From assembly GCA_000169075.1 (NCBI GenBank), contig AAVT01000008.1, positions 1-64,000 of the forward strand: a stretch of DNA of 64,000 nucleotides. The letters are read 5' to 3'. This document shows, in pieces, positions 47,174 through 56,598 of this stretch. The number at the start of each line of letters is the position of its first letter. The first letter of the stretch is position 1. The stretch comes from a marine gamma proteobacterium HTCC2143 (GTDB taxonomy: Bacteria; Pseudomonadota; Gammaproteobacteria; Pseudomonadales; Dasaniaceae). The translations under genes and the position numbers were made by a program. Below the pieces are notes generated by a model. The model did no database searches. It was not told where the DNA came from and saw nothing but the letters and a program-made list of their open reading frames with translations.

Positions 47174-48136
47174 TTAACGATTGTAAAATTCACTGAACTG
47201 ATCAATAAATTGGTTTAATTGATCAGCAGGCAAATCGTTAATGCCTGCCGCCGCGGCGCGTCCACCTCCCGTGGGGAAACTACGGCATAACTCATCTGCC
47301 CCGATCTTATTTTCCAGCGGCGCACGGACGCTGATAAGGTAATTACCATTCGTTTTTTCAGTTAATACCGCATGAGCTCTGTCTGGTGTCGCATTGGCCA
47401 AATCGTTGCTATAAACACCGCTGACACGTCGAGACCAAGGCTGATCAGGTAATATGAATGCAGCGACACTGGCAGTGACAAATTCAGCTGAGAGATTAGC
47501 CGCCGAGGCCATATCTGATCGATAGCCGTTTTCCAGCTTTTCAAAACTTTGTCGGTTTTCATTCATGAAATCGAAGGGGCTGCTATACGGACTTACCTGC
47601 CTGTATAAATCTTCAGGTGTGAAATGCAAATCTTCAAGATTTGATCCATAGCCATTGTAGTTAATATAAATACCTAAGCTTTCTAAGCGATTCAATAGTT
47701 GTTCGGACAGGCCTAGTGGCTGAGCCAACCGACGAGCACTGTCTTTTAAATTATCACCAAATGCCCCGGTTATTGCCCACTCAACATACCGCCCTTTCAG
47801 ATGGCCATTGATTAATAGGCTGGTACACACATCCGCAGCCGTATTAATAAGCGTGGTTAATTGATCACTCTTCGGAATATCACCGGCATAGTGATGATCG
47901 CAGTAGAACACATTAGCACCTGCTTTCAGTGCAGCATTTAGGCCATCACGATTTTTATCAAGTGATACATCCAATACAGTAATACTGTCACCCGCATTGG
48001 CTTCAATTTGATCCATCAACTGAATATCACGTTTGACACCAGTGACAAGCTTACTAACCGCAGGCACTGCATTGCGCAACTGAGTGAGTGCGCAGATACC
48101 ATCAGCGTCCCCATTAAAAATATCAATTATCGCCAA
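47174..48136 (-). CDS. DHH family phosphoesterase
   Basis: Metal-dependent phosphoesterase-like protein (about 320 aa). Metal motifs are IFNGDADGICAL at the N-terminus, VLDVSLDKNRDG, and the family-defining YCDHHYAGD. The C-terminal DHHA1-type motif reads FPTGGGRAAAAGIN. RecJ/NrnA relatives act on nucleotides or single-stranded DNA, but this subgroup has no known substrate. TTG 48136 is the best start: GGGGG lies 7 bases upstream and it gives LAIIDIFNGD as the N-terminus. An ORF start at 48175 adds 13 unlikely residues. Downstream lies the SLC13 permease on the same strand. Confidence 0.83.
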   Translation of the reverse strand: MAIIDIFNGDADGICALTQLRNAVPAVSKLVTGVKRDIQLMDQIEANAGDSITVLDVSLDKNRDGLNAALKAGANVFYCDHHYAGDIPKSDQLTTLINTAADVCTSLLINGHLKGRYVEWAITGAFGDNLKDSARRLAQPLGLSEQLLNRLESLGIYINYNGYGSNLEDLHFTPEDLYRQVSPYSSPFDFMNENRQSFEKLENGYRSDMASAANLSAEFVTASVAAFILPDQPWSRRVSGVYSNDLANATPDRAHAVLTEKTNGNYLISVRAPLENKIGADELCRSFPTGGGRAAAAGINDLPADQLNQFIDQFSEFYNR

Positions 48137-48440
48137 GTTTGAACCCCCGTGAAATTTTCGACGACAGTTTAGCACAACTGAATTGCAGATCAGAGAAGCT
48201 GTTAGACCAGAGAATTATAAGCATAGAGCAAGCATACTGAAAGCAACATCTGCTAACCGCAAACTCGATCTAAAACGCTTGAACAGACAATAAAAAACGA
48301 CCTCGTTCGATAGTTACAGGGCCGACTACTAGTGCCAAACCCTACGTTTTGGCTATCGTTTCAAGCAGGGCCAACCGCAGAATATCAGGACTGTAAAAAC
48401 TGTGACTGACGAGCGCCAGCCACAGGGATAGTCAACGTAG

Positions 48441-48716
48441 CTATTCTAACAAAATAATATCTTTATTTTTCGCCAACAACGAATCACCAATACCCCGCAC
48501 GGCGGTTAGCTCTTCAACCGATTTAAAAGGTCCGTAATTATCTCGATAAGTAACAATCGCTTGCGCCTTACTCGAACCAACGCCTTTTAACGATGCTGAC
48601 AGCGTCGCAGCATCAGCCGTATTGATATTAACAGGTGATGAAACAGGGGGATCCTCCGCAAACAGCGGGGGCGATAATAAACAAAGGGACAGGCAAATAT
48701 AACGGATTAAACGCAT
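48441..48716 (-). CDS. comEA: ComEA-type helix-hairpin-helix DNA-binding protein
   Basis: A 91-aa exported protein with a signal peptide (YICLSLCLLSPPLFAE) and two helix-hairpin-helix motifs, VNINTADAATLSASLKGVG and FKSVEELTAVRGIGDSLL. It resembles the DNA-binding part of the competence protein ComEA and binds double-stranded DNA in the periplasm in relatives. In Pseudomonas-like genomes the same gene often sits near pyrF, as here. It follows the pyrF terminator and has its own ribosome site. Confidence 0.88.
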   Translation of the reverse strand: MRLIRYICLSLCLLSPPLFAEDPPVSSPVNINTADAATLSASLKGVGSSKAQAIVTYRDNYGPFKSVEELTAVRGIGDSLLAKNKDIILLE

Positions 48717-48752
48717 AATAACGCTCCTTGTATGTAAGTTAATTAGTCCATT

Positions 48753-48771
48753 AAAACGGGGAAATCCCCGC
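48753..48771 (-). terminator. Rho-independent terminator of pyrF
   Basis: CGGGG and CCCCG form a stem with an ATTT loop, followed on the minus strand by TTTTAA. It lies between the pyrF stop and comEA. Confidence 0.65.
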
Positions 48772-48833
48772 TTACGTCTCGGATACTATCACAGCCATTC
48801 CATTAGGCAATACCAATTTTTGTAGGGGCATTG

Positions 48834-49541
48834 TTACTGCCCGACTACCCCCAACGAACGATTAATTAATGCCAGCGACTCAGCCGGATTTTGTTGCTGG
48901 GTTATTGGACGGCCAATGACTAAGAAACTACTGCCAGACTGCATCGCCAGCTCCGGGGTTGCTATTCGCCGCTGATCGCCTTGAGCGCTGTTTGCCGGCC
49001 TAATGCCAGGCGTTACTAATTGGAATTCTCCTGGAATTTCGGCCCTCAATAAAGACGTTTCCTCAGCAGAACAAACCACACCATCAAAACCACAACGTCG
49101 TGTTAATTTTGCCAACCGCAACACCTGCTCTACCGGCTCACAACTAATGCCCACATCTTGCAAGTCCTGTTGATCCATACTGGTCAACACCGTTACTGCG
49201 ATTAATGATGGCGCGTGCTTGAGATTTGCAACAGCCTCAGCAGCGGCTTCCATCATTCTCGCGCCTCCAGAAGCATGTACATTCACCATCCAAACGCCCA
49301 AATCTGCAGCAGCCTTAACCGCACCAGCGACGGTATTAGGAATATCATGGAATTTGAGATCAAGAAACACGTCGAAGCCACGATCTTGCAATATTCTCAC
49401 CACGCCGGGACCACAATGGGTAAATAATTCTTTACCGACCTTAACGCGACACTGTGCAGGGTCCAGTTGGTCGGCAATAGTCTCAACGGACGATAAGTCG
49501 GCATAATCTAAAGCAACAATTACCGGCGAAGTTGTAGTCAT
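48834..49541 (-). CDS. pyrF: Orotidine 5'-phosphate decarboxylase
   Basis: Catalyses the last step of UMP synthesis, OMP to UMP plus CO2. The catalytic DxKxxD array is [10 protein letters not shown] with Asp61, Lys63 and Asp66 from the chosen start. VIVALDYAD opens the barrel, and VTPGIRP and [12 protein letters not shown] close the phosphate-binding site. Length is 235 aa. ATG 49541 matches the family N-terminus; the longer in-frame start at 49610 does not. It is the last gene of the lapA-lapB-pyrF run. Confidence 0.95.
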   Translation of the reverse strand: MTTTSPVIVALDYADLSSVETIADQLDPAQCRVKVGKELFTHCGPGVVRILQDRGFDVFLDLKFHDIPNTVAGAVKAAADLGVWMVNVHASGGARMMEAAAEAVANLKHAPSLIAVTVLTSMDQQDLQDVGISCEPVEQVLRLAKLTRRCGFDGVVCSAEETSLLRAEIPGEFQLVTPGIRPANSAQGDQRRIATPELAMQSGSSFLVIGRPITQQQNPAESLALINRSLGVVGQ

Positions 49542-49634
49542 AAAATGCCTGCCTTTAGGGTGTAAGCTTGTCTCAACATGCAAGCTGGTGGGTATTTTAG
49601 CAAAGACCATGGCCGAGGCCAGGCTAGATTAGAG

Positions 49635-50834
49635 TCACTCACCCTCGGCACCTCGAATCGCCTTTATTTGTCCCCATTGTTTGCAACTGGGACAAAGCCA
49701 GTGCAAGCGCTTACCCGAAAAACCACAGTGGTGACATTGGTACTGGGGCTTACTTCGCATCAACTGCTCTATTAACAGCTGTAATACGTTTAGGTTATCT
49801 TTTGAACCGCCGTCGCTATTGGCAATATACAGTTCCACCAACTTGGCCAATCCCCGCAATGATGGACTGCGCGTTAACTGTTGGCCGAGAAATTCACCTG
49901 CTGCAGTGTCGCCTTGGGTCCTACTGATATTTTCGACAACCGATAACAAGCTACTAACCGATTGTGAGTAATCGAGTGTTTCGATCAAATAACGATAATA
50001 CTCGTCAATCTGGTCAAGCTGCTCATAACTGGCGTTCAATAATTCCATGGTTTCAGGGATAAAAGCTGGATCTTGATATCTGACTTTCCGCAAACTTTTT
50101 ATCGCCCAGTTATAATGACCAACCTGAAATTCGATATCAGCAGACAGTAATGATGCGCGAACACAGTTACGGTCATAAGAAAGCGCTTTTTTTACATGAG
50201 TACGAGCAACTTGGTATTCATCTTTATCCAGCGCCCGTTTAGCCAGCTCACAACAATAATGTGACAAGGCGAGGACAACAGACTTATCCGCAGGGCTCGC
50301 TGCCTTCAATAAAGAACGCCGCGGTAATAACTGACGAGCAACGCCGATTGCTTCGACCCATTCTTTTTCGTCTTGATAAATTTCCAGTAAAAGCCGCAAT
50401 GAAATTTCTCGCAGCTCCGGAGCCTCTTCGATTAAATCCTTTAATAAGCGCTCTGCTCGATCTAGTAAACCGGCACTAATAAAATCCCTCGCCAACTCCA
50501 GATGCGCTTTGTGCAAATGTACTCGCGGTAAACTGGGACGGGACAGCAAGTTTTGGTGAATGCGGATAGCCCGATCCACCTCGCCTTTCCGGCGCATTAA
50601 GTTACCAACGGCAATATGGGTTTCGAGGGTCTCGCTATTAACTTCGAGGGAGGTGATAAAACTATCGAGAGCATTATCGGGTTGGTCATTCAGCAGGTAA
50701 TTTAGGCCTTTGTAGTATTCCCTGTGCAGCGGTGCATTATCACCGACATCACTAACGCGACTGCCACGACCCAAGAGCCAACCGATGGCTATGGCAATAA
50801 ACACTAAAATAAATTGCCAACTATCAGCTATCAC
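49635..50834 (-). CDS. lapB: Lipopolysaccharide assembly protein LapB (YciM)
   Basis: Inner-membrane protein (399 aa) that in E. coli controls LPS synthesis by promoting FtsH proteolysis of LpxC. An N-terminal membrane anchor (FILVFIAIAIGWLLGR) is followed by TPR repeats from about residue 35 to 350 and a C-terminal rubredoxin-like zinc site, CHHCGF and CPSC. All the expected parts are present. GTG 50834 overlaps the lapA stop by 4 bases, so both are made from one message. Confidence 0.95.
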   Translation of the reverse strand: MIADSWQFILVFIAIAIGWLLGRGSRVSDVGDNAPLHREYYKGLNYLLNDQPDNALDSFITSLEVNSETLETHIAVGNLMRRKGEVDRAIRIHQNLLSRPSLPRVHLHKAHLELARDFISAGLLDRAERLLKDLIEEAPELREISLRLLLEIYQDEKEWVEAIGVARQLLPRRSLLKAASPADKSVVLALSHYCCELAKRALDKDEYQVARTHVKKALSYDRNCVRASLLSADIEFQVGHYNWAIKSLRKVRYQDPAFIPETMELLNASYEQLDQIDEYYRYLIETLDYSQSVSSLLSVVENISRTQGDTAAGEFLGQQLTRSPSLRGLAKLVELYIANSDGGSKDNLNVLQLLIEQLMRSKPQYQCHHCGFSGKRLHWLCPSCKQWGQIKAIRGAEGE

Positions 50835-51142
50835 TTGTCTGCAGTCACAGGGAAATCTGACGTCCTTAATGAACCCAGTTCTTTCTGCCGCTTTTGCAGC
50901 TTTCTTTGTAATACCAGATTCTGGCTTTTTAACGTGAGTATCGCCGCTGCGCTAATCAACATGCCAACAACACCACCTAGGGCAAAAGACAACAGCACCC
51001 AGAGTGATAGTCGTTGCTCTGGTAGTTGAACAAGTAATAGATCAAGCGCAATTTGATCCGTATTCTGAATAGAAAATAACACACCAAAAAACAGCACACA
51101 GACCAGGAATATAAGAACGAGCAAACGTTTCACTGGACGCAT
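50831..51142 (-). CDS. lapA: Lipopolysaccharide assembly protein LapA
   Basis: Small inner-membrane protein (103 aa, DUF1049) with two membrane helices (LLVLIFLVCVLFFGVLFSIQ and LWVLLSFALGGVVGMLISAA) and a C-terminal cytoplasmic coiled coil (QNLVLQRKLQKRQKELGSL). LapA works with LapB in LPS assembly control. The ATG is preceded by GAGGGGGTG. Placed directly upstream of lapB and downstream of ihfB, the standard order. Confidence 0.92.
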   Translation of the reverse strand: MRPVKRLLVLIFLVCVLFFGVLFSIQNTDQIALDLLLVQLPEQRLSLWVLLSFALGGVVGMLISAAAILTLKSQNLVLQRKLQKRQKELGSLRTSDFPVTADK

Positions 51143-51294
51143 TGAACACCCCCTCGGTTAACCGGCGCAAATACAAAGATTATAGAAAAATAAACGGCCT
51201 TTAAGACCATACCGTTCACTTTAAGGTACTGCAACCGCAAAGCGGCGAATTGAGTGGATGAGCTGACAGTTAAACAATAGAAGGGGGATTTGCT

Positions 51295-51312
51295 GACAGT
51301 GGAACCACTGTC
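51295..51312. repeat. Perfect inverted repeat just downstream of ihfB
   Basis: GACAGTGG and CCACTGTC are separated by two bases, giving a 7-8 bp stem. It lies 11 bases beyond the ihfB stop. The unit GCTGACAGT also occurs 20 bases away at 51272 as a direct repeat. No T-run follows. It may be a 3'-end hairpin of the ihfB message. Confidence 0.5.
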
Positions 51313-51322
51313 GATGACAATC

Positions 51323-51616
51323 TTACAAATCTCGCTGAAGGCTCTCATTAACCCGCTCTCGCATTTCTTTGCCCGGCTTAAAATGGGGTACATACTTACC
51401 ATTTAGCTCCACAGCTTCACCCGTCTTTGGGTTGCGACCTTGACGTGGCTCACGATAGTGCAAAGAAAAACTGCCGAATCCGCGAATTTCAATACGCTCG
51501 CCAGATGCCAGCTTTGCGACATTGCTCAATAATGGTTTTGACCGCCAGCTCTACGTCTTTCAGAGATAGCTGCGATTGTCGGGATGCAATCTCTCAATCA
51601 ACTCAGATTTCGTCAT
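51323..51616 (-). pseudogene. ihfB: Integration host factor beta subunit, frameshifted
   Basis: IHF-beta coding sequence between rpsA and lapA, the expected place, but broken into three frames. It starts at ATG 51616 as MTKSELIER, shifts to a frame reading [15 protein letters not shown], then shifts again to [14 protein letters not shown] and on to [13 protein letters not shown]. Matching to the known family length needs one base added near 51587 (GG read as G) and one A added at each of two sites near 51522 and 51513. The three missing bases total one codon, and restoring them gives a normal 98-aa protein. Every shift falls in a homopolymer, so sequence error is likely; true gene decay is less so. 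An annotator reading only the last frame would call a 68-aa fragment from TTG 51529. Confidence 0.9.
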
Positions 51617-51735
51617 ATCTAATACCTGTGACTTATTCCTGCACTAATAACAAGGACAAGAGTAGCACTGGATTTCGATATGTGCGAATAAAAAAAGTAG
51701 GGAAAAATTCACTCCCATCAATAACTTAGCTGAAA

Positions 51736-51767
51736 TTCCTCCCCAACCAAGACCGGTCGGGGGGGAA
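51736..51767 (-). terminator. Strong hairpin after rpsA
   Basis: On the minus strand TTCCCCCCCGACC pairs with GGTTGGGGAGGAA around GGTCTT: about 12 paired bases with one bulge and one G-T pair. It begins 10 bases after the rpsA stop and before ihfB. No T-run follows, so it is a termination or mRNA-end structure rather than a textbook terminator. Confidence 0.5.
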
Positions 51768-51776
51768 TAGTCCGTC

Positions 51777-53456
51777 TTATTCCTTACCTTCCATTTGTGC
51801 CTTGATCAGGTCACCAATGGTTGCAGGAGCAGCGGATTCAGTTTCGGCAACCTTATGCGCCTTAACTGCTTCCTTCTCGTCGGCCATGTCCTTAGCCTTG
51901 ATAGATAGCGCTATGGTGCGGTTTTTGCGATCAATACTGATGATCTTAACCTCAACCTCATCGCCTTCTTTCAGTGCGTTACGGGCATCTTCAACCTTGT
52001 CGCGACTAATTTCAGACGCTTTCAAAGTCCCTTCGATATCTTCCGCTAGCGTGATAACCGCAGCCTTGGCATCAACTTCCTTAACAGTACCCATTACGAT
52101 GCTGTTTTTATCGTTAGCCGTTGCGTAGTTGTTAAACGGATCGTCTTCCAACTGTTTGATGCCCAAAGATATTCTCTCTCTCTCGGGATCTACAGAAAGG
52201 ATAACAGTCTCTATCTCGTCACCTTTTTTGTACTTGCGTACCGCGTCTTCTCCGGTTTCATTCCAGGAAATATCAGACAAGTGAACCAAACCATCAATAG
52301 CACCATCCAGACCAATGAAAATACCGAAGTCAGTGATCGACTTGATACCGCCGCTAATCTTGTCACCCTTATTGAACTGACGACCAAACGCATCCCATGG
52401 GTTTTCCATGCACTGCTTAATACCCAGTGATATCCGACGACGTTCTTCGTCGATATCAAGGATCATTACTTCAACTTCATCGCCGAGGTTGACGACTTTC
52501 GATGGGTGGATATTTTTGTTAGTCCAATCCATTTCAGACACGTGCACCAGACCTTCAACACCTTCTTCGATTTCGGCAAAACAACCGTAATCTGTCAGGT
52601 TAGTGATGGTCGCTTTGACACGGGCGCCTTCAGGGTAACGACCCGTGATGGAGACCCATGGATCTTCACCCAATTGTTTGAGACCTAAAGAAACGCGATT
52701 GCGCTCGCGATCAAATTTCAATACTTTGACGTCGATCTCGTCACCAACGTTGACGATTTCAGAGGGGTGCTTGATGCGTTTCCAAGCCATATCGGTGATG
52801 TGCAACAGACCATCTACCCCACCCAGATCAACAAAAGCGCCGTAATCGGTCAAGTTCTTAACGATACCCTTAACTGACTGACCTTCCTGCAGTGTTGCCA
52901 GCAACTCATCACGTTCAGCACTGTTAGCTGTTTCCATGACGGCACGACGAGACACCACAACATTGTTACGTTTTTGGTCGAGTTTGATGACCTTAAATTC
53001 CAGTTCTTTACCTTCAAGATGTGTCGTCTCACGAACAGGACGAACATCAACCAAAGAACCCGGTAAGAAAGCACGGATAGAATTCACGTCAACGGTAAAA
53101 CCACCTTTCACTTTACCGTTGATAATACCGACAACAGATTCTTCAGCAGCGTAGGCCGCTTCAAGTACTTTCCAGGCTTCAGCGCGCTTGGCTTTTTCGC
53201 GGGATAATTTGGTAGCACCCCAGCCATCTTCAACAGCTTCCAGAGCAACCTGTACTTCGTCACCTATTTCCAACTTCAACTCACCACTTTCGGTGAGGAA
53301 TTCGATACGGGGAATCACACCTTCGGACTTAAGTCCTGCGTGAACGGTGACCCAATCACTATCAATATCAATAACTACACCGGTTACAATTGAACCGGGT
53401 TTCATATCGATAGTACCTAAACTTTCTTCAAACAAATCCGCGAAACTTTCGCTCAT
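51777..53456 (-). CDS. rpsA: 30S ribosomal protein S1
   Basis: Ribosomal protein that holds and unwinds mRNA on the 30S subunit (559 aa). Six S1/OB domains follow in order from about residue 20 to 525, seen in repeats such as [37 protein letters not shown] and [19 protein letters not shown]. The first starts [13 protein letters not shown], as in E. coli. ATG 53456 with AAGG upstream is chosen over the adjoining GTG. A 174-base leader with a hairpin separates it from cmk, room for its known autogenous control. Confidence 0.96.
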   Translation of the reverse strand: MSESFADLFEESLGTIDMKPGSIVTGVVIDIDSDWVTVHAGLKSEGVIPRIEFLTESGELKLEIGDEVQVALEAVEDGWGATKLSREKAKRAEAWKVLEAAYAAEESVVGIINGKVKGGFTVDVNSIRAFLPGSLVDVRPVRETTHLEGKELEFKVIKLDQKRNNVVVSRRAVMETANSAERDELLATLQEGQSVKGIVKNLTDYGAFVDLGGVDGLLHITDMAWKRIKHPSEIVNVGDEIDVKVLKFDRERNRVSLGLKQLGEDPWVSITGRYPEGARVKATITNLTDYGCFAEIEEGVEGLVHVSEMDWTNKNIHPSKVVNLGDEVEVMILDIDEERRRISLGIKQCMENPWDAFGRQFNKGDKISGGIKSITDFGIFIGLDGAIDGLVHLSDISWNETGEDAVRKYKKGDEIETVILSVDPERERISLGIKQLEDDPFNNYATANDKNSIVMGTVKEVDAKAAVITLAEDIEGTLKASEISRDKVEDARNALKEGDEVEVKIISIDRKNRTIALSIKAKDMADEKEAVKAHKVAETESAAPATIGDLIKAQMEGKE

Positions 53457-53525
53457 CACACTCTACCTTTTCATAAGCCGGTGACTTAAGTCTTACCGTC
53501 TGGATTTACAGACTATTATCACCCT

Positions 53526-53546
53526 CCATAGGACCAGCGCCTATGG
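53526..53546. repeat. Inverted repeat in the rpsA leader
   Basis: CCATAGG and CCTATGG form a perfect 7-bp stem around a 7-base loop, about 70 bases before the rpsA start. It may be part of a leader structure through which S1 limits its own translation, as known for enterobacterial rpsA. Confidence 0.4.
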
Positions 53547-53630
53547 GCCATTTACTAATAACCATTTGTAGTAACAGCTGGAATTTCACTACAAACAGAG
53601 CCAAAAACTAATTTTCTTAAAGGCTTAACG

Positions 53631-54311
53631 CTATATTTTATACACAGCCTTTACGCGTTCAAGCACTTTGACAAAGACCTCTTCGACGGCTGTTGCCGTG
53701 CTATCAATCACTATGGCATCGGCAGCGGGCTTAAGCGGTGCAACCGCTCTATTCATATCCCGCTCATCACGCAATTGGATGTCTTCCAAAAGGGCGGCGA
53801 GATTAACACTTTCACCCTTGTTTTTCAACTGCTTAAAGCGCCTTTCGGCCCGCTCTTTCACAGAGGCGGTGAGATAGATTTTCAACGGGGCAGCAGGGAA
53901 AATCACGGTACCCATATCGCGCCCGTCCGCGACCAACCCAGGGGCGGTTAAAAAGCTTCGCTGGAGTTCTTTTAGCGCCTGCCTGACGGGGTCATGCACG
54001 GCGACTTTAGAGGCTAGCGCACCCGTCGTCTCGGCGCGGACGGCTGCGCTCACATCTTCGCCATTTAAAATAACCGCAGAGGGCTCGCCGGAGACCGAGG
54101 GGTTAAACTCAACCTCAAGCGATACAGCAAGTTCAGCCAATGCAGAGCCATCATCGAAATCGATGCCCTTGCGTTCAGCAGCCAACCCAACAATTCGGTA
54201 AAGCGCACCACTATCGAGTAAATGCCAGTTTAACTCGGCCGCCAACAGTTGACAGAGCGTACCTTTTCCAGAGCCACTGGGCCCGTCGATGGTAATGACC
54301 GGCGCAACCAT
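53631..54311 (-). CDS. cmk: Cytidylate kinase
   Basis: Phosphorylates CMP and dCMP to the diphosphates. The P-loop GPSGSGKGT is at residues 10-18, DGRDMGTVIFP supplies the CMP-binding Arg/Asp, and the lid region QLRDERDMNRAVAPLKPA is complete. Length is 226 aa. The start overlaps the aroA stop by one base, so it is coupled to aroA, and rpsA follows. Confidence 0.95.
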   Translation of the reverse strand: MVAPVITIDGPSGSGKGTLCQLLAAELNWHLLDSGALYRIVGLAAERKGIDFDDGSALAELAVSLEVEFNPSVSGEPSAVILNGEDVSAAVRAETTGALASKVAVHDPVRQALKELQRSFLTAPGLVADGRDMGTVIFPAAPLKIYLTASVKERAERRFKQLKNKGESVNLAALLEDIQLRDERDMNRAVAPLKPAADAIVIDSTATAVEEVFVKVLERVKAVYKI

Positions 54312-55624
54312 CAGGTGTTCACCTGAATATCAAAACCCGCCGCAGCAGCAAGTTCAACAAAATTCGGGAAAGATGTAGCAACCGTATCGGAACCTTCGAT
54401 AAAAATAGCGCCTGTAGCCCGCAGTGCCGCAACCGCGAAGGACATAGCAATGCGATGATCGTGGTGACTGGAAACGCGACCGCCGCTAAAGACTCCCTCA
54501 GAAGTATTGCCGACGATAACCGCACCGTCGTCAGTCCCTTTTATGTCAACACCGAGAGATCGCAAGCCATCGACCATCACTTGAATGCGATCACTCTCTT
54601 TAGCCCGCAACTCCTCTGCACCAGTCAGCGTAGTGGTACCCTTTGCGCAGCATGCTGCAATAAATAGCACAGGGAATTCATCGATCGCCAAAGGTACTTG
54701 GTCTTCGGGAATATGAATTCCATGCAGCAGGCTAGATCGCACCCTGATATCCGCCACCGGCTCGCCACCAACATCTCGCTCATTGTTGATGGTTATATCA
54801 GCACCCATCTGCTGGAGAATATTGATCACTCCAATACGGGTCGGATTCATGCCCACGTGGTTGAGCATAATGTCTGAGTTGCTGGCGATTGTTGCTGCCA
54901 CCATAAAAAAAGCCGCCGATGAAATATCAGCAGGTACGTCAATGTCCATTGCGGTTAGTCGTCCGAGCCCCTGCACGGTGGCAGTAGCCCCTTCAACCCG
55001 TATTGGATAGCCAAACCCTTTCAGCATGCGCTCAGTGTGGTCTCGAGTGGGTGCAGGTTCGGTCGTCGACGTTTCACCCTTGGCATACAACCCTGCCAAC
55101 AAGACACACGATTTGACCTGAGCGCTTGCCATTGGCATATCATAGTGAATACCGTTCACAGTACCCGTTCCGTTAATTCTCAGGGGTGGACGACCGCCCT
55201 TTTCTGTTTCGATATCGACACCCATCAACCGCAGCGGCTCAGCAATTCGACCCATCGGACGCTTTGACAGTGACTCGTCGCCCTCCAACGTCACCGGGAA
55301 ATTCTGACCCGCCATTAAACCGGCCATCAGCCGCATAGCGGTTCCGGAGTTGCCCAAATCCAAGGGTAATGATGGCTGTTTGAGGCCGTTCAAACCGACC
55401 CCATGAATGGTCAACTCCCCCTCTCGGGGCCCATCAATTTTAACGCCCATTGCTCGAAACGCGCTCAAGGTCGCGAGTGCATCTTCGCCCTCAAGAAAGC
55501 CTTTTACATGCGTGACACCCTCGGCCACTGCACCAAACATGATGGATCTATGGGACATAGACTTATCACCCGGCACTCGATGAGAACCTGAGAGAGAGCC
55601 GCCTGGATTAACTTTAAATTCCAC
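54311..55624 (-). CDS. aroA: 3-phosphoshikimate 1-carboxyvinyltransferase (EPSP synthase)
   Basis: Sixth step of the shikimate pathway: joins PEP to shikimate 3-phosphate. The inside-out domain motifs are seen as PGDKSMSHRSIMFG, LGNSGTAMRLMAG, DESLSKRPMGR and, near the end, HHDHRIAMSFAVAA. Length is 437 aa. The GTG start at 55624 has AGGA 7 bases upstream. The motifs resemble class II-type enzymes (GNSGTAMRLM rather than the class I GNAGTAMR). In Pseudomonas this domain is fused to TyrA; here they are separate genes 38 bases apart. Confidence 0.95.
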   Translation of the reverse strand: MEFKVNPGGSLSGSHRVPGDKSMSHRSIMFGAVAEGVTHVKGFLEGEDALATLSAFRAMGVKIDGPREGELTIHGVGLNGLKQPSLPLDLGNSGTAMRLMAGLMAGQNFPVTLEGDESLSKRPMGRIAEPLRLMGVDIETEKGGRPPLRINGTGTVNGIHYDMPMASAQVKSCVLLAGLYAKGETSTTEPAPTRDHTERMLKGFGYPIRVEGATATVQGLGRLTAMDIDVPADISSAAFFMVAATIASNSDIMLNHVGMNPTRIGVINILQQMGADITINNERDVGGEPVADIRVRSSLLHGIHIPEDQVPLAIDEFPVLFIAACCAKGTTTLTGAEELRAKESDRIQVMVDGLRSLGVDIKGTDDGAVIVGNTSEGVFSGGRVSSHHDHRIAMSFAVAALRATGAIFIEGSDTVATSFPNFVELAAAAGFDIQVNT

Positions 55625-55662
55625 GTGAGTTCCTACTATTACGATTAATCCGATAAAAAACG

Positions 55663-56583
55663 CTATTCATCGGTAGTGGTTGATTGGTCCTGCAAGGCCA
55701 ACATGTCGGCAAAATGATCGCGAGCCGCCTTCGCCCGGCCAAAACTATCCATTAAGGCGTCACCATCGCCGCTGGCAATAGCGCCCCGCAGGTGACTTAA
55801 TTTAGCAGAAAACTGATCAATGGTGGTTATCAACGCTTCACTATTTGCCAATGCAATATCGCGCCACATGGTCGGGTCACTAGAGGCAATCCGAGTAAAA
55901 TCACGAAAACCACCCGCTGCAAAACGGAATATACTTTGTTGCCCTGAACTACCGGCCAAAGCGTCAACGAGTGAGTAGGCCAATATATGAGGCAAGTGAC
56001 TAGTAGCCGCCAACACCTCGTCATGGTTATCGACCGCCATTTCCACCACTTCTGCACCCGTTGACTCCCATAGATGTCTAATGGTCAACAGAGCGTCCCC
56101 GTCCGTTTCCTCGGTTGGCGTTAAAATAACACGGTGATCAACAAACAAATCGGCCTTTGCCGCCTCCACGCCACTCTTTTCGGATCCGGCTATCGGGTGC
56201 CCCAAGACCAAATTTGCGGGCACTTCGCCGAACGCGTCTTTGGCAGCTTGCAGCAGGTTACCCTTAACACTCGCAACGTCGGTGATGATGGTCTTTGGAT
56301 CCAGCAAGCCCTGCTTAGACAGAGCAGCTAGTTGCCCAATCATATCCGCCGCAATGAGCGTAGGCGTTGCAATCACAACAACATCTGCACCGGCAATTGC
56401 CTCGGCAAGGTCAAGACTGTAACGATCAATAACACCCAGCGCCACGCCCTTTTCGAGGGAACCTGATCGACGCCCCCAAGCAACAATTTCACCACTGAAG
56501 TCTTGGGATTTTAGCGACTTGGCCAAAGAGCCGCTGATCAAACCTAACGCAAGGAGGGTAATTTTTTTAATCGGACTTGGCAT
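55663..56583 (-). CDS. tyrA: Prephenate dehydrogenase
   Basis: NAD-dependent step to tyrosine, from prephenate or arogenate. N-terminal Rossmann motif LALGLISGSLAKSLK (the central G is unusual but the fold pattern holds), VVIATPTLIAADMIG and the GHPIAGSEKSGVEAA block. The helical C-terminus has THLPHILAYSLVDAL. Length is 306 aa, with no ACT or chorismate-mutase part. It is 15 bases downstream of hisC. Confidence 0.92.
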   Translation of the reverse strand: MPSPIKKITLLALGLISGSLAKSLKSQDFSGEIVAWGRRSGSLEKGVALGVIDRYSLDLAEAIAGADVVVIATPTLIAADMIGQLAALSKQGLLDPKTIITDVASVKGNLLQAAKDAFGEVPANLVLGHPIAGSEKSGVEAAKADLFVDHRVILTPTEETDGDALLTIRHLWESTGAEVVEMAVDNHDEVLAATSHLPHILAYSLVDALAGSSGQQSIFRFAAGGFRDFTRIASSDPTMWRDIALANSEALITTIDQFSAKLSHLRGAIASGDGDALMDSFGRAKAARDHFADMLALQDQSTTTDE

Positions 56584-56598
56584 ATTTAGACAACTAAC

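Noticed and set aside
51323..51529. IhfB as a short 68-aa gene from TTG 51529
   Set aside because: It lacks the conserved first third of IHF-beta, which lies directly upstream in other frames, so this is a fragment of a frameshifted gene.
52000..53200. Repeated similar sequence blocks inside rpsA
   Set aside because: They are the repeated S1 domains of one protein, not a DNA repeat.
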